Shown: positions 8,908 through 15,885 of the stretch, in pieces
Position numbering within the stretch: position 1 is the stretch's first letter
How the letters are laid out: every line of letters begins with the position of its first letter
From: Streptomyces spiroverticillatus
GTDB taxonomy: Bacteria > Actinomycetota > Actinomycetes > Streptomycetales > Streptomycetaceae
NCBI GenBank assembly: GCA_014650415.1
Contig: BMUX01000009.1
Coordinates: forward strand, 62,001 to 126,000
Reading direction: 5' to 3'
Length of the DNA stretch: 64,000 nt
Program-made: the position numbers and the translations under genes
Notes under the pieces: model-generated
Seen by the model: only the letters and a program-made list of their open reading frames with translations
Database searches by the model: none
Told to the model about the DNA's origin: nothing

Positions 8908-9393
8908 ATGGAATTCCGCCCCGTCGCCTACGACCACCCCGACGCCGTGAAGCTCAACGCCGACGTGCAGCTCGAATACGCCGAGCGCTACGGCGAGGGC
9001 GACCTCACTCCGCTCGACCCTGCGATGTTCACGCCCCCGCAGGGCCTCTACCTGATCGCGTACGACGACGAGGGCTTCCCCGTCGCCACCGGCGGCTGGC
9101 GCACCCAGCAGGCGGGCGAGGAGAACTACGCCGACGGCGACGCCGAACTCAAGCGCATGTACGTCGTCCCCGCCGCCCGCGGCAAGGCGCTCGCCCGCCG
9201 CATGCTCGCCCTTCTTGAGGCCGACGCGCTCGCCGCCGGCCGCACCCGCATGGTGCTGGAGACCGGCACCGAACAGCCCGAGGCCGTCGCCCTCTACCTC
9301 TCCACCGGCTACACGGCCGTCCCCCTGACCGACCGCTTCGGCCTCTACCGCCACACCGACGAGAGCCGCTGCTTCACCAAGCCGCTGGTGTAA
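8908..9393 (+). CDS. GNAT-family N-acetyltransferase
   Basis: A 161-residue acetyltransferase with the acetyl-CoA-binding region RMYVVPAARGKALARRML around residues 90-107, which is motif A of the GNAT fold. The ATG at 8908 follows a short repeat CTCGTACG-CTCGTACG; no strong ribosome-binding site is evident, so the start is moderately certain. The substrate is unknown. The gene ends 18 bp before a strong terminator. Confidence 0.85.
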   Translation: MEFRPVAYDHPDAVKLNADVQLEYAERYGEGDLTPLDPAMFTPPQGLYLIAYDDEGFPVATGGWRTQQAGEENYADGDAELKRMYVVPAARGKALARRMLALLEADALAAGRTRMVLETGTEQPEAVALYLSTGYTAVPLTDRFGLYRHTDESRCFTKPLV

Positions 9394-9411
9394 TCCGCCT
9401 CACACGCAAAA

Positions 9412-9436
9412 GGGGCCGGTCACAGCGACCGGCCCC
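9412..9436 (+). terminator. terminator of the GNAT gene
   Basis: Perfect 10-bp stem GGGGCCGGTC / GACCGGCCCC with loop ACAGC, starting 18 bp after the GNAT stop. Confidence 0.75.
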
Positions 9437-9464
9437 AACACCCCTTGCACACGGCGCACATACG

Positions 9465-9502
9465 AAAGATCCCGCCCGGTCTTCCGACCGGACGGGATCT
9501 TT
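9465..9502 (-). terminator. terminator of tRNA-Ala
   Basis: A 17-bp stem with one mismatch (9465-9481 with 9486-9502; loop TTCC), immediately downstream of the minus-strand tRNA gene. On the plus strand it is followed by a T-rich run, so it may work in both directions. Confidence 0.7.
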
Positions 9503-9512
9503 CTTGTTGTTG

Positions 9513-9586
9513 TGGACCTGTGGGGATTTGAACCCCAGACCCCCTCGATGCGAACGAGGTGCGCTACCAGACTGCGCCACAGGCCC
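9513..9586 (-). tRNA. tRNA-Ala (anticodon CGC)
   Basis: A complete 74-nt cloverleaf. The acceptor stem GGGCCTG / CAGGTCC contains the G3:U70 pair that is the identity element of alanine tRNA. The D arm is GCGC...GCGC, the anticodon stem CCTCG/CGAGG encloses loop TTCGCAT with anticodon CGC (codon GCG), and the T arm is TGGGG-TTCAAAT-CCCCA. The gene ends at discriminator A73; CCA is not encoded. Confidence 0.97.
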
Positions 9587-9686
9587 TTGCAACGAGATGA
9601 ACTCTAGCACCTCTTCCGGGGTGCTCGGTAATCCGTTCCTCGCCCCCTCCCGGGCCCCCCACCTGCGACGGGTCCGCCCGGGCCGA

Positions 9687-10910
9687 TCACTCGTTGGCGG
9701 CGCGAGGGCGGTCGTCCTCGTCGTACTGGTCGAAGAGCGGGGTGCGACCGCGCTCGCGGGAGCGGCGGCCCGGCTGGGGGCGGCGGGCGCCCTGCGCAGG
9801 TCTGTCGTCCTCGGCCGGGGCGGCTGCCGGGTCGGCGGTGCTGGAGCGGGCGGAACTCCAGGTGCCGGGGGCGCCCAGGTCCAGTTCTCCGGTGGCGCGC
9901 GGGGCGACGGGGGCGGTGACGTACGTCGGGAGCGGGACCGGGACGGGCTCCCAGCTCTCGCCGCGGGCGGCACCGCGCTCGCGTTCGCGCTGCTGGTCGA
10001 CCCACTCGGCGTGGTCGGTCTGCTCCACCAGGGCGCGGCGGCCGGCCTCCTGGGGGGAGACGGCGGGCGCGGGGGCGGGCTCCGGGCGGTCGTCCGGCTC
10101 ACCGTGGGAGTGGGAGTGGGGGGTGCGCGCGTGCGGCTGGTGTCCCTGGTGGCCCTGGTACGCGTGGTGGCGCTGGGGGTGGTCCGGGGAGGGTGCCGGG
10201 CGGTGGATCTGCTGGGTGCGCTGCTCGCGCAGGCGCTGGGCGGCGAGTTCGGCCCGGCGGCGGTCCATGGTAAAGGCGAAGCGGCGCTTCTCCTGGCCGC
10301 GCAGGTGCACGATGTACGCGCTGAGGAGGACGGCCGGGATGCCGGGGGCCCACAGGTAGCGCAGGCCGCCGACGGCGGCGACGATCGCGCCGAGCGTGAA
10401 GGCGGCGAAGAGCAGGACCGTGGTGCGCCGGCGGCGGGCCAGGACCTTGGAACGGCGGGCCCGTTCGAGCGCGGCCGGGGACGGCTTGGCGGGGCGGGGG
10501 CGCTCCCTCTCGCGCACCGGCTCACGGGGGGCCGGTTCCTCGTGCGGGGCCTCCTCGCGGTGGGTTTCCGCGCGCTCGGCCCGCTGCTGCGCCTTGCGTT
10601 CGGCCCTGGAGGAGGGTGCGGCGAAGGCGCGGACGTCGACCGAGTCGGTCACCGGGTCCGCGTCGGACGGGGCGTCGGGGTCGCTGGGCTGTGCGCCTTC
10701 GGTGCCGGCCGCGCCGCCGTCGCGCTGCTGGAGCTCCTTGGCGTACCGGCGCTCCATGGCCGCGCGTCCCGACAGCAGTCGGATGGCGGTGCTGAAGCGT
10801 TCCGTCGGACGAGCCTCGTTGAGTTCGTCCTGCCTGCGGAGCCACATCGGCACCAAGTAGGCGGCCCAGGCCCCGACGATGACTGCGTAGATCAGGCCGC
10901 TGCTGCTCAC
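9687..10910 (-). CDS. sepX: SepX/GlpR-like divisome membrane protein
   Basis: A 407-residue actinobacterial membrane protein. A transmembrane helix lies at about residues 5-23 (GLIYAVIVGAWAAYLVPMW), then a charged region, then two more hydrophobic segments at about 165-184 and 188-203, then a long Pro/Arg/Glu-rich tail. This matches the layout of Streptomyces SepX, needed for cross-walls and sporulation septa, and of its Corynebacterium homologue GlpR, the membrane receptor of the gephyrin-like protein Glp. The gene context agrees: a moeA/glp-like gene, galU, a rimJ-like gene and a 5-formyltetrahydrofolate cyclo-ligase lie just upstream. GTG 10910 (MSSSGLIY) is preferred to GTG 10919. The identification rests on context and topology. 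Confidence 0.8.
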   Translation of the reverse strand: MSSSGLIYAVIVGAWAAYLVPMWLRRQDELNEARPTERFSTAIRLLSGRAAMERRYAKELQQRDGGAAGTEGAQPSDPDAPSDADPVTDSVDVRAFAAPSSRAERKAQQRAERAETHREEAPHEEPAPREPVRERERPRPAKPSPAALERARRSKVLARRRRTTVLLFAAFTLGAIVAAVGGLRYLWAPGIPAVLLSAYIVHLRGQEKRRFAFTMDRRRAELAAQRLREQRTQQIHRPAPSPDHPQRHHAYQGHQGHQPHARTPHSHSHGEPDDRPEPAPAPAVSPQEAGRRALVEQTDHAEWVDQQRERERGAARGESWEPVPVPLPTYVTAPVAPRATGELDLGAPGTWSSARSSTADPAAAPAEDDRPAQGARRPQPGRRSRERGRTPLFDQYDEDDRPRAANE

Positions 10911-11040
10911 ACCCCACACCGTAGAGGGGCCCGGAGGGGGGCATCCGCCAATTGGGCCGGTGTGTCGGGCGTATCTGTCTGATATTCCGAACTTTTTTGA
11001 CGCGCGGGGTGGCAGCCTCGATCAAATTCGAGCATTTGTT

Positions 11041-11640
11041 TTATTTTTGCGAGGCAGAGCGGCGCCGCCAGCGGCCGAGGACCCCCTCGGGAACCTCTTC
11101 CGAGGTCAGGGCGAAGACGAGGTGGTCGCGCCAGGCGCCGTCGATGTGCAGATAGCGCGGCCGCAGCCCCTCCTCGCGGAAGCCGAGCTTTTCCACCACG
11201 CGGCGGCTGGGCCCGTTCTCGGGGCGGATGCACACCTCCATGCGGTGCAGCCCGACGGTGCGGAAGCAGTGGTCGACGACGAGCGCGACGGCGGTCGGCA
11301 TCACGCCGCGCCCGGCGACGTCCCGGTCGACCCAGTAACCGACGTGCCCCGAGCACATGGAGCCCCAGGTGATGCCGGCGACCGTCAGCTGACCGACGAG
11401 CTGCCCCCGGTACTCGATAACGAACGGCAGCATCCGCCCCGCGTTCGCCTCCGCCCGCAGGTGGCGCACCATTTGACGGTACGTCGGACGATGCGCGACC
11501 GGACCGCTCGGCGTGGGCGGCGGGATGGTCGCCTCCCAGGGGCGCAGCCAGTCCCGGTTGCGTCGGTTGACCTCGCGCCAGGCCCGCTGGTCGCGCAGTT
11601 TTATGGGACGCAGGACCACGTCCCCGTCCTTGAGTTCCAC
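11041..11640 (-). CDS. RimJ/RimL-type N-acetyltransferase
   Basis: A 199-residue GNAT protein resembling ribosomal-protein alanine acetyltransferases: LRPIKLRD near the start, GYWVDRDVAGRGVMPTAV (acetyl-CoA binding) at about residues 112-129 and a C-terminal RPENGPSRRVVEKLGF. It lies between moaB and sepX on the same strand, as in the conserved glp-rimJ-glpR order of Actinobacteria. The 130-bp gap before sepX is AT-rich and contains CTCGA-TCAAAT-TCGAG, possibly a sepX promoter element. The acetylation target is unknown. Confidence 0.88.
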   Translation of the reverse strand: MELKDGDVVLRPIKLRDQRAWREVNRRNRDWLRPWEATIPPPTPSGPVAHRPTYRQMVRHLRAEANAGRMLPFVIEYRGQLVGQLTVAGITWGSMCSGHVGYWVDRDVAGRGVMPTAVALVVDHCFRTVGLHRMEVCIRPENGPSRRVVEKLGFREEGLRPRYLHIDGAWRDHLVFALTSEEVPEGVLGRWRRRSASQK

Positions 11641-11657
11641 GGGCCAGGCGGCGGTGT

Positions 11658-12338
11658 TCAGTTGATCCCCCCGGGGGTACCGGCGGCTCTCGGGTGGTCG
11701 CCGCCGCGCAGCTGGTCGACGGCGTGCAGCAGGATGCGGTCGAGGACCGCGAGGCCGTCGCGGACGCCGCCGGTGGAGCCCGGCAGGTTGACGATCAGGG
11801 TGGTGCCGCCCGCGACTCCGGCCAGGCCCCGGGAGAGCGACGCGGTGGGCACGTGCGGGCGGCCCTCGGCTCGGATGGCCTCGGGGATGCCCGGGATCTC
11901 GTAGTCGACGACCCGGCGGGTGGCGTCGGGGGTGCGGTCGGTGGGCGAGATGCCGGTGCCGCCGGTGGTGACGATGACGTCGTACGCCAGCAGCACGCCG
12001 TCGCGCAGGGCCGCCTCGACGGGGTCGCCGTCGGGAACGACTTCGGGTCCGGTGACGGTGAATCCCATACGGGTCAGACCTGCGGCGACCATCGGGCCGC
12101 CCTTGTCGGCGTACACCCCGGCGGAGGCGCGGTTGGAGGCGGTGACGACGAGCGCGCGGTAGGGGCGGACGTCGGGGCCCGCGTACATCGGCTCGCCGGG
12201 CACCTGCGACTGGTAGCCGGGTTCGGAGACGGGTCCGGGTACGGCGTCGGGGTGGGCGTGCGCCTCGGAGTGACGGTCGGCCTCGGTGTCGGCGGGGGCG
12301 TCGGGGGCGAGGTCGGTGGCCCTGAGCTGTGTGTTCAT
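11658..12338 (-). CDS. moaB: Molybdenum cofactor biosynthesis protein MoaB/MogA-like
   Basis: A 226-residue protein with the MoCF-binding fold: LVVTASNR near residue 62, VTTGGTGISPTDRTPDAT near residue 125, and SRGLAGVAGGTTLIVNLPGS toward the C-terminus. Such proteins adenylylate molybdopterin before metal insertion. The family is usually 160-190 residues; the extra length is a hydrophilic N-terminal extension of about 55 residues. The ATG 12338 overlaps the moaC stop as ATGA, so the two are coupled. Confidence 0.9.
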   Translation of the reverse strand: MNTQLRATDLAPDAPADTEADRHSEAHAHPDAVPGPVSEPGYQSQVPGEPMYAGPDVRPYRALVVTASNRASAGVYADKGGPMVAAGLTRMGFTVTGPEVVPDGDPVEAALRDGVLLAYDVIVTTGGTGISPTDRTPDATRRVVDYEIPGIPEAIRAEGRPHVPTASLSRGLAGVAGGTTLIVNLPGSTGGVRDGLAVLDRILLHAVDQLRGGDHPRAAGTPGGIN

Positions 12339-12814
12339 GCGCGGGTCCAGTCGCCGGACTTGCCGCCGGTCTTCTCCTCGACCCGTACGTCCGTGATGAC
12401 CGCGCCCTTGTCGACGGCCTTCACCATGTCGATCACGGTGAGGGCGGCGACGGTGACGGCCGTGAGGGCCTCCATCTCGACGCCCGTACGGTCGGTGGTC
12501 TTCACGGTGGCGTGGATCTCCACGGCGTCGTCGGCGACGGTCAGCTCGACCTTGACGCCGGAGACGGCCAGTGGGTGGCAGAGCGGGATCAGGTCGGGGG
12601 TGCGCTTGGCGCCCATGATGCCCGCGATGCGGGCGGTGGCGAGGGCGTCGCCCTTGGGGACGCCCTCGCCGCGGAGGAGTTCGATCACGCGCGGGGCGAC
12701 GAGCACGCGGCCGCTGGCGCGGGCGGTGCGGTGGGTGACGTTCTTCTCGGAGACGTCCACCATCCGGGCCGCGCCGGCCTCGTCGATGTGGGTCAGGCTG
12801 CCTTGCGTACTCAT
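12335..12814 (-). CDS. moaC: Cyclic pyranopterin monophosphate synthase
   Basis: A 159-residue MoaC, which with MoaA makes cyclic pyranopterin monophosphate from GTP, the first step of Moco synthesis. Visible motifs are IPLCHPL (active-site His), GVEMEALTA and IDMVKAVDK (conserved Asp/Lys). ATG 12814 is chosen because GAGG lies 7 nt upstream; the open frame reaches back to 12898 but without a plausible start. About 100 bp separate it from moeA. Moco is needed by the molybdopterin oxidoreductase at 28253-30586. Confidence 0.95.
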   Translation of the reverse strand: MSTQGSLTHIDEAGAARMVDVSEKNVTHRTARASGRVLVAPRVIELLRGEGVPKGDALATARIAGIMGAKRTPDLIPLCHPLAVSGVKVELTVADDAVEIHATVKTTDRTGVEMEALTAVTVAALTVIDMVKAVDKGAVITDVRVEEKTGGKSGDWTRA

Positions 12815-12916
12815 CAATCCGCCTCGCGATCGGGCGCCGGTCCGTCGCGGCCCGGCAGTCGTTGCCTTCGGCCGTTGCCTCGGCGCAGCGGCAGACACCG
12901 TACCGCCACGGGCCCC

Positions 12917-14269
12917 TCAGCGCGTGAGCAGGACCACGTCCACCTCGCTTCCGGGGGCCAGGGACGTGGTGTCCTCGGGGACGACCAGCAGGCAGTCCGC
13001 GTGGGCGAGGGCGGCGACCAGGTGGGAGCCGGAGCCGCCCACAGGGGTGACGGTGCCGGTGGCCGCGTCGTACGCACCCCGCAGGAACTGGCGCTTCCCG
13101 GACGGGGATTCGAGTGCCTTGTCCGCCTTGAGGGTGGCGTGGACGACCGGGCGGTGGACGTCCTCCAGGCCCATCAGGGCGCGGATCGCGGGGCGTACGA
13201 ACAGCTCGAAGGAGACGTACGAAGAGACCGGGTTGCCCGGCAGGGCGAGCAGCGGGGTGTGGTCGGGGCCGATCGAGCCGAAGCCCTGGGGTTTGCCGGG
13301 CTGCATGGCGAGCTTGCGGAAGTCGACACCGCTGCCCGGTTCGTCCTCGTCGGAGGTGTGCGAGAGGGCTTCCTTGACGACGTCGTACGCGCCGACGCTG
13401 ACGCCACCGGTGGTGACCAGGAGGTCGGCGCGGACCAGCTGGTCGTCGATGGTGTCGCGCAGCTCGGCGGCGTCGTCGGTGACGGCGCCGACGCGGTAGG
13501 CGATGGCTCCGGCGTCGCGGGCGGCGGCGGTGAGGGCGAAGCTGTTGGAGTCGTAGATCTGGCCGGGGCCCAGTTCCTCGCCGGGCTGGACCAGCTCGGA
13601 GCCGGTGGACAGGACGACGACGCGGGGGCGCGGGCGGACCAGGACGGTGGCCCGGCCGATCGCGGCGAGGAGTCCGAGCTGGGGCGGGCCCAGGACCGTA
13701 CCGGCTTCGAGGGCGTTGTCGCCGGCCTTGACGTCGCTGCCGGCGGCGCGGACGTGCGCGCGGGCGGTGGCGGGGCGGTGCACGCGGACCTCGCCGGAGG
13801 AGTCGCCGGGGTTGGCGCCTGCGGAGCGGAAGGCGGTGGCGGGGCCTTCGCCGCTGCCGCCGTCGGTCCACTCGACGGGGACGACCGCCTCGGCGCCCGG
13901 GGGCAGCGGGGCGCCGGTCATGATGCGGGCGGCCTCGCCGGGGCCGACGGTGATCTCGGCACCACCGGAGCCCGCCGCCACGTCGCCGATCACGGTGAGC
14001 ACTGCGGGGAACTCCGTGCTCGCGTCCGCGACGTCGGCGACCCGGACCGCGTACCCGTCCATCGAACTGTTGTCGAAGGGCGGCAGCGAGACCGGGACGG
14101 TGACGTCCTCGACGAGGACGCAGCCCTGGGCGTCGGGGAGTTGGAGCTCGATGGGCTCCAACGGGCGGATCGCGCCCAGGACGTCGTCCAGGTGCTCGTC
14201 CACCGACCAGACGCGGTCGGGGCCGCCCTCGCCGTCGGCGGTGGCGGGCGGTGCTTCGGTGGTGCTCAC
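12917..14269 (-). CDS. moeA: MoeA/gephyrin-like protein (possible Glp)
   Basis: A 450-residue MoeA-family protein: DNSSMDGYAV near residue 66, IMTGAPLPPGAEAVV near residue 117, the MoCF domain TTGGVSVGAYD near residue 290, and GNPVSSYVSFELFVRP. MoeA inserts molybdate into MPT. In Corynebacterium a homologue in the same gene order (Glp) is a division protein that binds FtsZ and the receptor GlpR/SepX. Both roles fit here: moaC and moaB argue for Moco, galU/rimJ/sepX for Glp. GTG 14269 lies 3 bp after the galU stop. I favour a protein used for both; this is unproven. Confidence 0.9.
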   Translation of the reverse strand: MSTTEAPPATADGEGGPDRVWSVDEHLDDVLGAIRPLEPIELQLPDAQGCVLVEDVTVPVSLPPFDNSSMDGYAVRVADVADASTEFPAVLTVIGDVAAGSGGAEITVGPGEAARIMTGAPLPPGAEAVVPVEWTDGGSGEGPATAFRSAGANPGDSSGEVRVHRPATARAHVRAAGSDVKAGDNALEAGTVLGPPQLGLLAAIGRATVLVRPRPRVVVLSTGSELVQPGEELGPGQIYDSNSFALTAAARDAGAIAYRVGAVTDDAAELRDTIDDQLVRADLLVTTGGVSVGAYDVVKEALSHTSDEDEPGSGVDFRKLAMQPGKPQGFGSIGPDHTPLLALPGNPVSSYVSFELFVRPAIRALMGLEDVHRPVVHATLKADKALESPSGKRQFLRGAYDAATGTVTPVGGSGSHLVAALAHADCLLVVPEDTTSLAPGSEVDVVLLTR

Positions 14270-14272
14270 GTG

Positions 14273-15175
14273 CTACATCTCCTCGTGGACGTAACTGCGA
14301 AGCCAGGTCTTGAAGTCCGGGCCCAGGTCCTCACGTTCGCACGCGAGTCTGACAATCGCCCGAAGATAGTCTCCGCGGTCCCCGGTGTCATAGCGCCGAC
14401 CCTTGAAGACGACGCCGTGGACGGGGCCGCCGACCTTCTCGTCGGCGGCGAGTTTCTGCAGGGCGTCAGTGAGCTGGATCTCGCCGCCGCGGCCCGGCTC
14501 GGTCTCGCGCAGTATCCCGAAGACCGCCGGGTCCAGGACGTACCGGCCGATGATCGCCAGGTTGCTGGGGGCCTCGGCGGGGGACGGCTTCTCGACCAGG
14601 CCGGTGACCTTCACGACGTCGCCGTCGGCGGTGGGCTCGGCGGCGGCGCACCCGTACATCTGGATGTGCTCGGGATCGACCTCCATGAGCGCGATGACGC
14701 TGCCGCCGTGCTGCTCCTGGATCTCGACCATGCGCGAGAGGAGGGGGTCGCGGGGGTCGATGAGGTCGTCGCCGAGGAGGACGGCGAAGGGCTCTTCTCC
14801 GACGTGCGGGGCCGCGCACAGGACGGCGTGGCCGAGACCCTTGGGGTCGCCCTGGCGCACGTAGTGCATGGTCGCGAGGTCGCTGGACTCCTGGACCTTG
14901 GCCAGACGGCCCGCGTCGCCCTTCTTGGTGAGGGCGGACTCCAGCTCGTAGTTGCGGTCGAAGTGGTCCTCGAGCGGGCGCTTGTTGCGGCCGGTGACCA
15001 TCAGGACGTCGGACAGGCCGGCCGCTGCGGCCTCCTCGACCACGTACTGGATGGCGGGCTTGTCGACGACCGGGAGCATCTCCTTGGGCGTCGCCTTGGT
15101 GGCCGGCAGGAAGCGGGTGCCGAGACCCGCTGCCGGGATGACAGCCTTACTGATCCTGGGGTGAGCCTGAGTCAT
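14273..15175 (-). CDS. galU: UTP-glucose-1-phosphate uridylyltransferase
   Basis: A 300-residue GalU that makes UDP-glucose for cell-envelope glycans. The nucleotidyltransferase motif AAGLGTRFLPATKATPKEML is near the N-terminus, followed by LLGDDLID, VEKPSPAEAPSNLAIIGRY and the C-terminal FKGRRYDTGDRGDYL. ATG 15175. The frame is open far upstream over the cyclo-ligase gene but that part is a shadow. First gene of the galU-moeA-moaC-moaB block and divergent from the cyclo-ligase (83 bp). Confidence 0.95.
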   Translation of the reverse strand: MTQAHPRISKAVIPAAGLGTRFLPATKATPKEMLPVVDKPAIQYVVEEAAAAGLSDVLMVTGRNKRPLEDHFDRNYELESALTKKGDAGRLAKVQESSDLATMHYVRQGDPKGLGHAVLCAAPHVGEEPFAVLLGDDLIDPRDPLLSRMVEIQEQHGGSVIALMEVDPEHIQMYGCAAAEPTADGDVVKVTGLVEKPSPAEAPSNLAIIGRYVLDPAVFGILRETEPGRGGEIQLTDALQKLAADEKVGGPVHGVVFKGRRYDTGDRGDYLRAIVRLACEREDLGPDFKTWLRSYVHEEM

Positions 15176-15258
15176 GCGCGGAACGATATCGGCTGGCCCC
15201 TCACAGAAGGTCGGGTTCCAGCCTTTTTGTTGCCGTACGAGCGAATTGTGAAGGTGAA

Positions 15259-15885
15259 GTGACCGTGGACGCCGAGGAGATGACCGGCCTGGCCGCACAG
15301 AAGCGGGTGCTGCGGGGTGAACTCCTGGAGCACAGGAGGCTGTTGTCCCAGGAGGACGCAGCGGGGGCGGCCGCGGTTCTTGCCCGGCGGGCGCTGGAGC
15401 TGCCGGAGCTGGCGGGTGCGGGGACGGTCGCCGCGTACGTGTCGGTCGGCCGTGAACCCGGCACCCGTGCACTGCTGGACGCGCTGCACGCGCGCGGGGT
15501 GCGCGTTCTGCTGCCGGTGCTGATGCCCGACAACGACCTGGACTGGGGGGCGTACGAGGGTGCGCAGGGGCTCGTACGGGCCGGGCGCGGGCTCCTGGAA
15601 CCCTCGGGGCGCCGACTGGGCGTGGACGCCGTACGGGAGGCGGACGCGGTGCTGCTGCCGGGGCTGGCGGTGGATGCGCGGGGGATGCGGATGGGGCGCG
15701 GCGGCGGGTCGTACGACAGGGTGCTGGCGCGGCTGAAGGGGGGCGCGGCGCACCTGGTGGTGCTGCTGTACGCGAACGAGGTGGTCGCGGAGGTTCCGGT
15801 GGAACCCCACGACCACCCCGTGCACGCGGTGGTGACGCCGGAAGGTGTCCAGCGCTTCGGCGCTCGTCCGCCGATGGGTGGCTAG
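15259..15885 (+). CDS. 5-formyltetrahydrofolate cyclo-ligase
   Basis: A 208-residue enzyme that converts 5-formyl-THF plus ATP to 5,10-methenyl-THF. The family signature LPGLAVDARGMRMGRGGGSYDR is present near residues 135-156, with KRVLRGELL at the N-terminus. GTG 15259 has GAAGG about 4 nt upstream. It is divergent from galU; this pairing with galU, glp and sepX is conserved across Actinobacteria. Confidence 0.93.
   Translation: MTVDAEEMTGLAAQKRVLRGELLEHRRLLSQEDAAGAAAVLARRALELPELAGAGTVAAYVSVGREPGTRALLDALHARGVRVLLPVLMPDNDLDWGAYEGAQGLVRAGRGLLEPSGRRLGVDAVREADAVLLPGLAVDARGMRMGRGGGSYDRVLARLKGGAAHLVVLLYANEVVAEVPVEPHDHPVHAVVTPEGVQRFGARPPMGG

Noticed and set aside
12329..15262. Plus-strand open frame of 977 codons over moaC, moeA and galU
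   Set aside because: Antisense shadow; the minus-strand genes carry clear motifs in correct order and the plus-strand product is low complexity.
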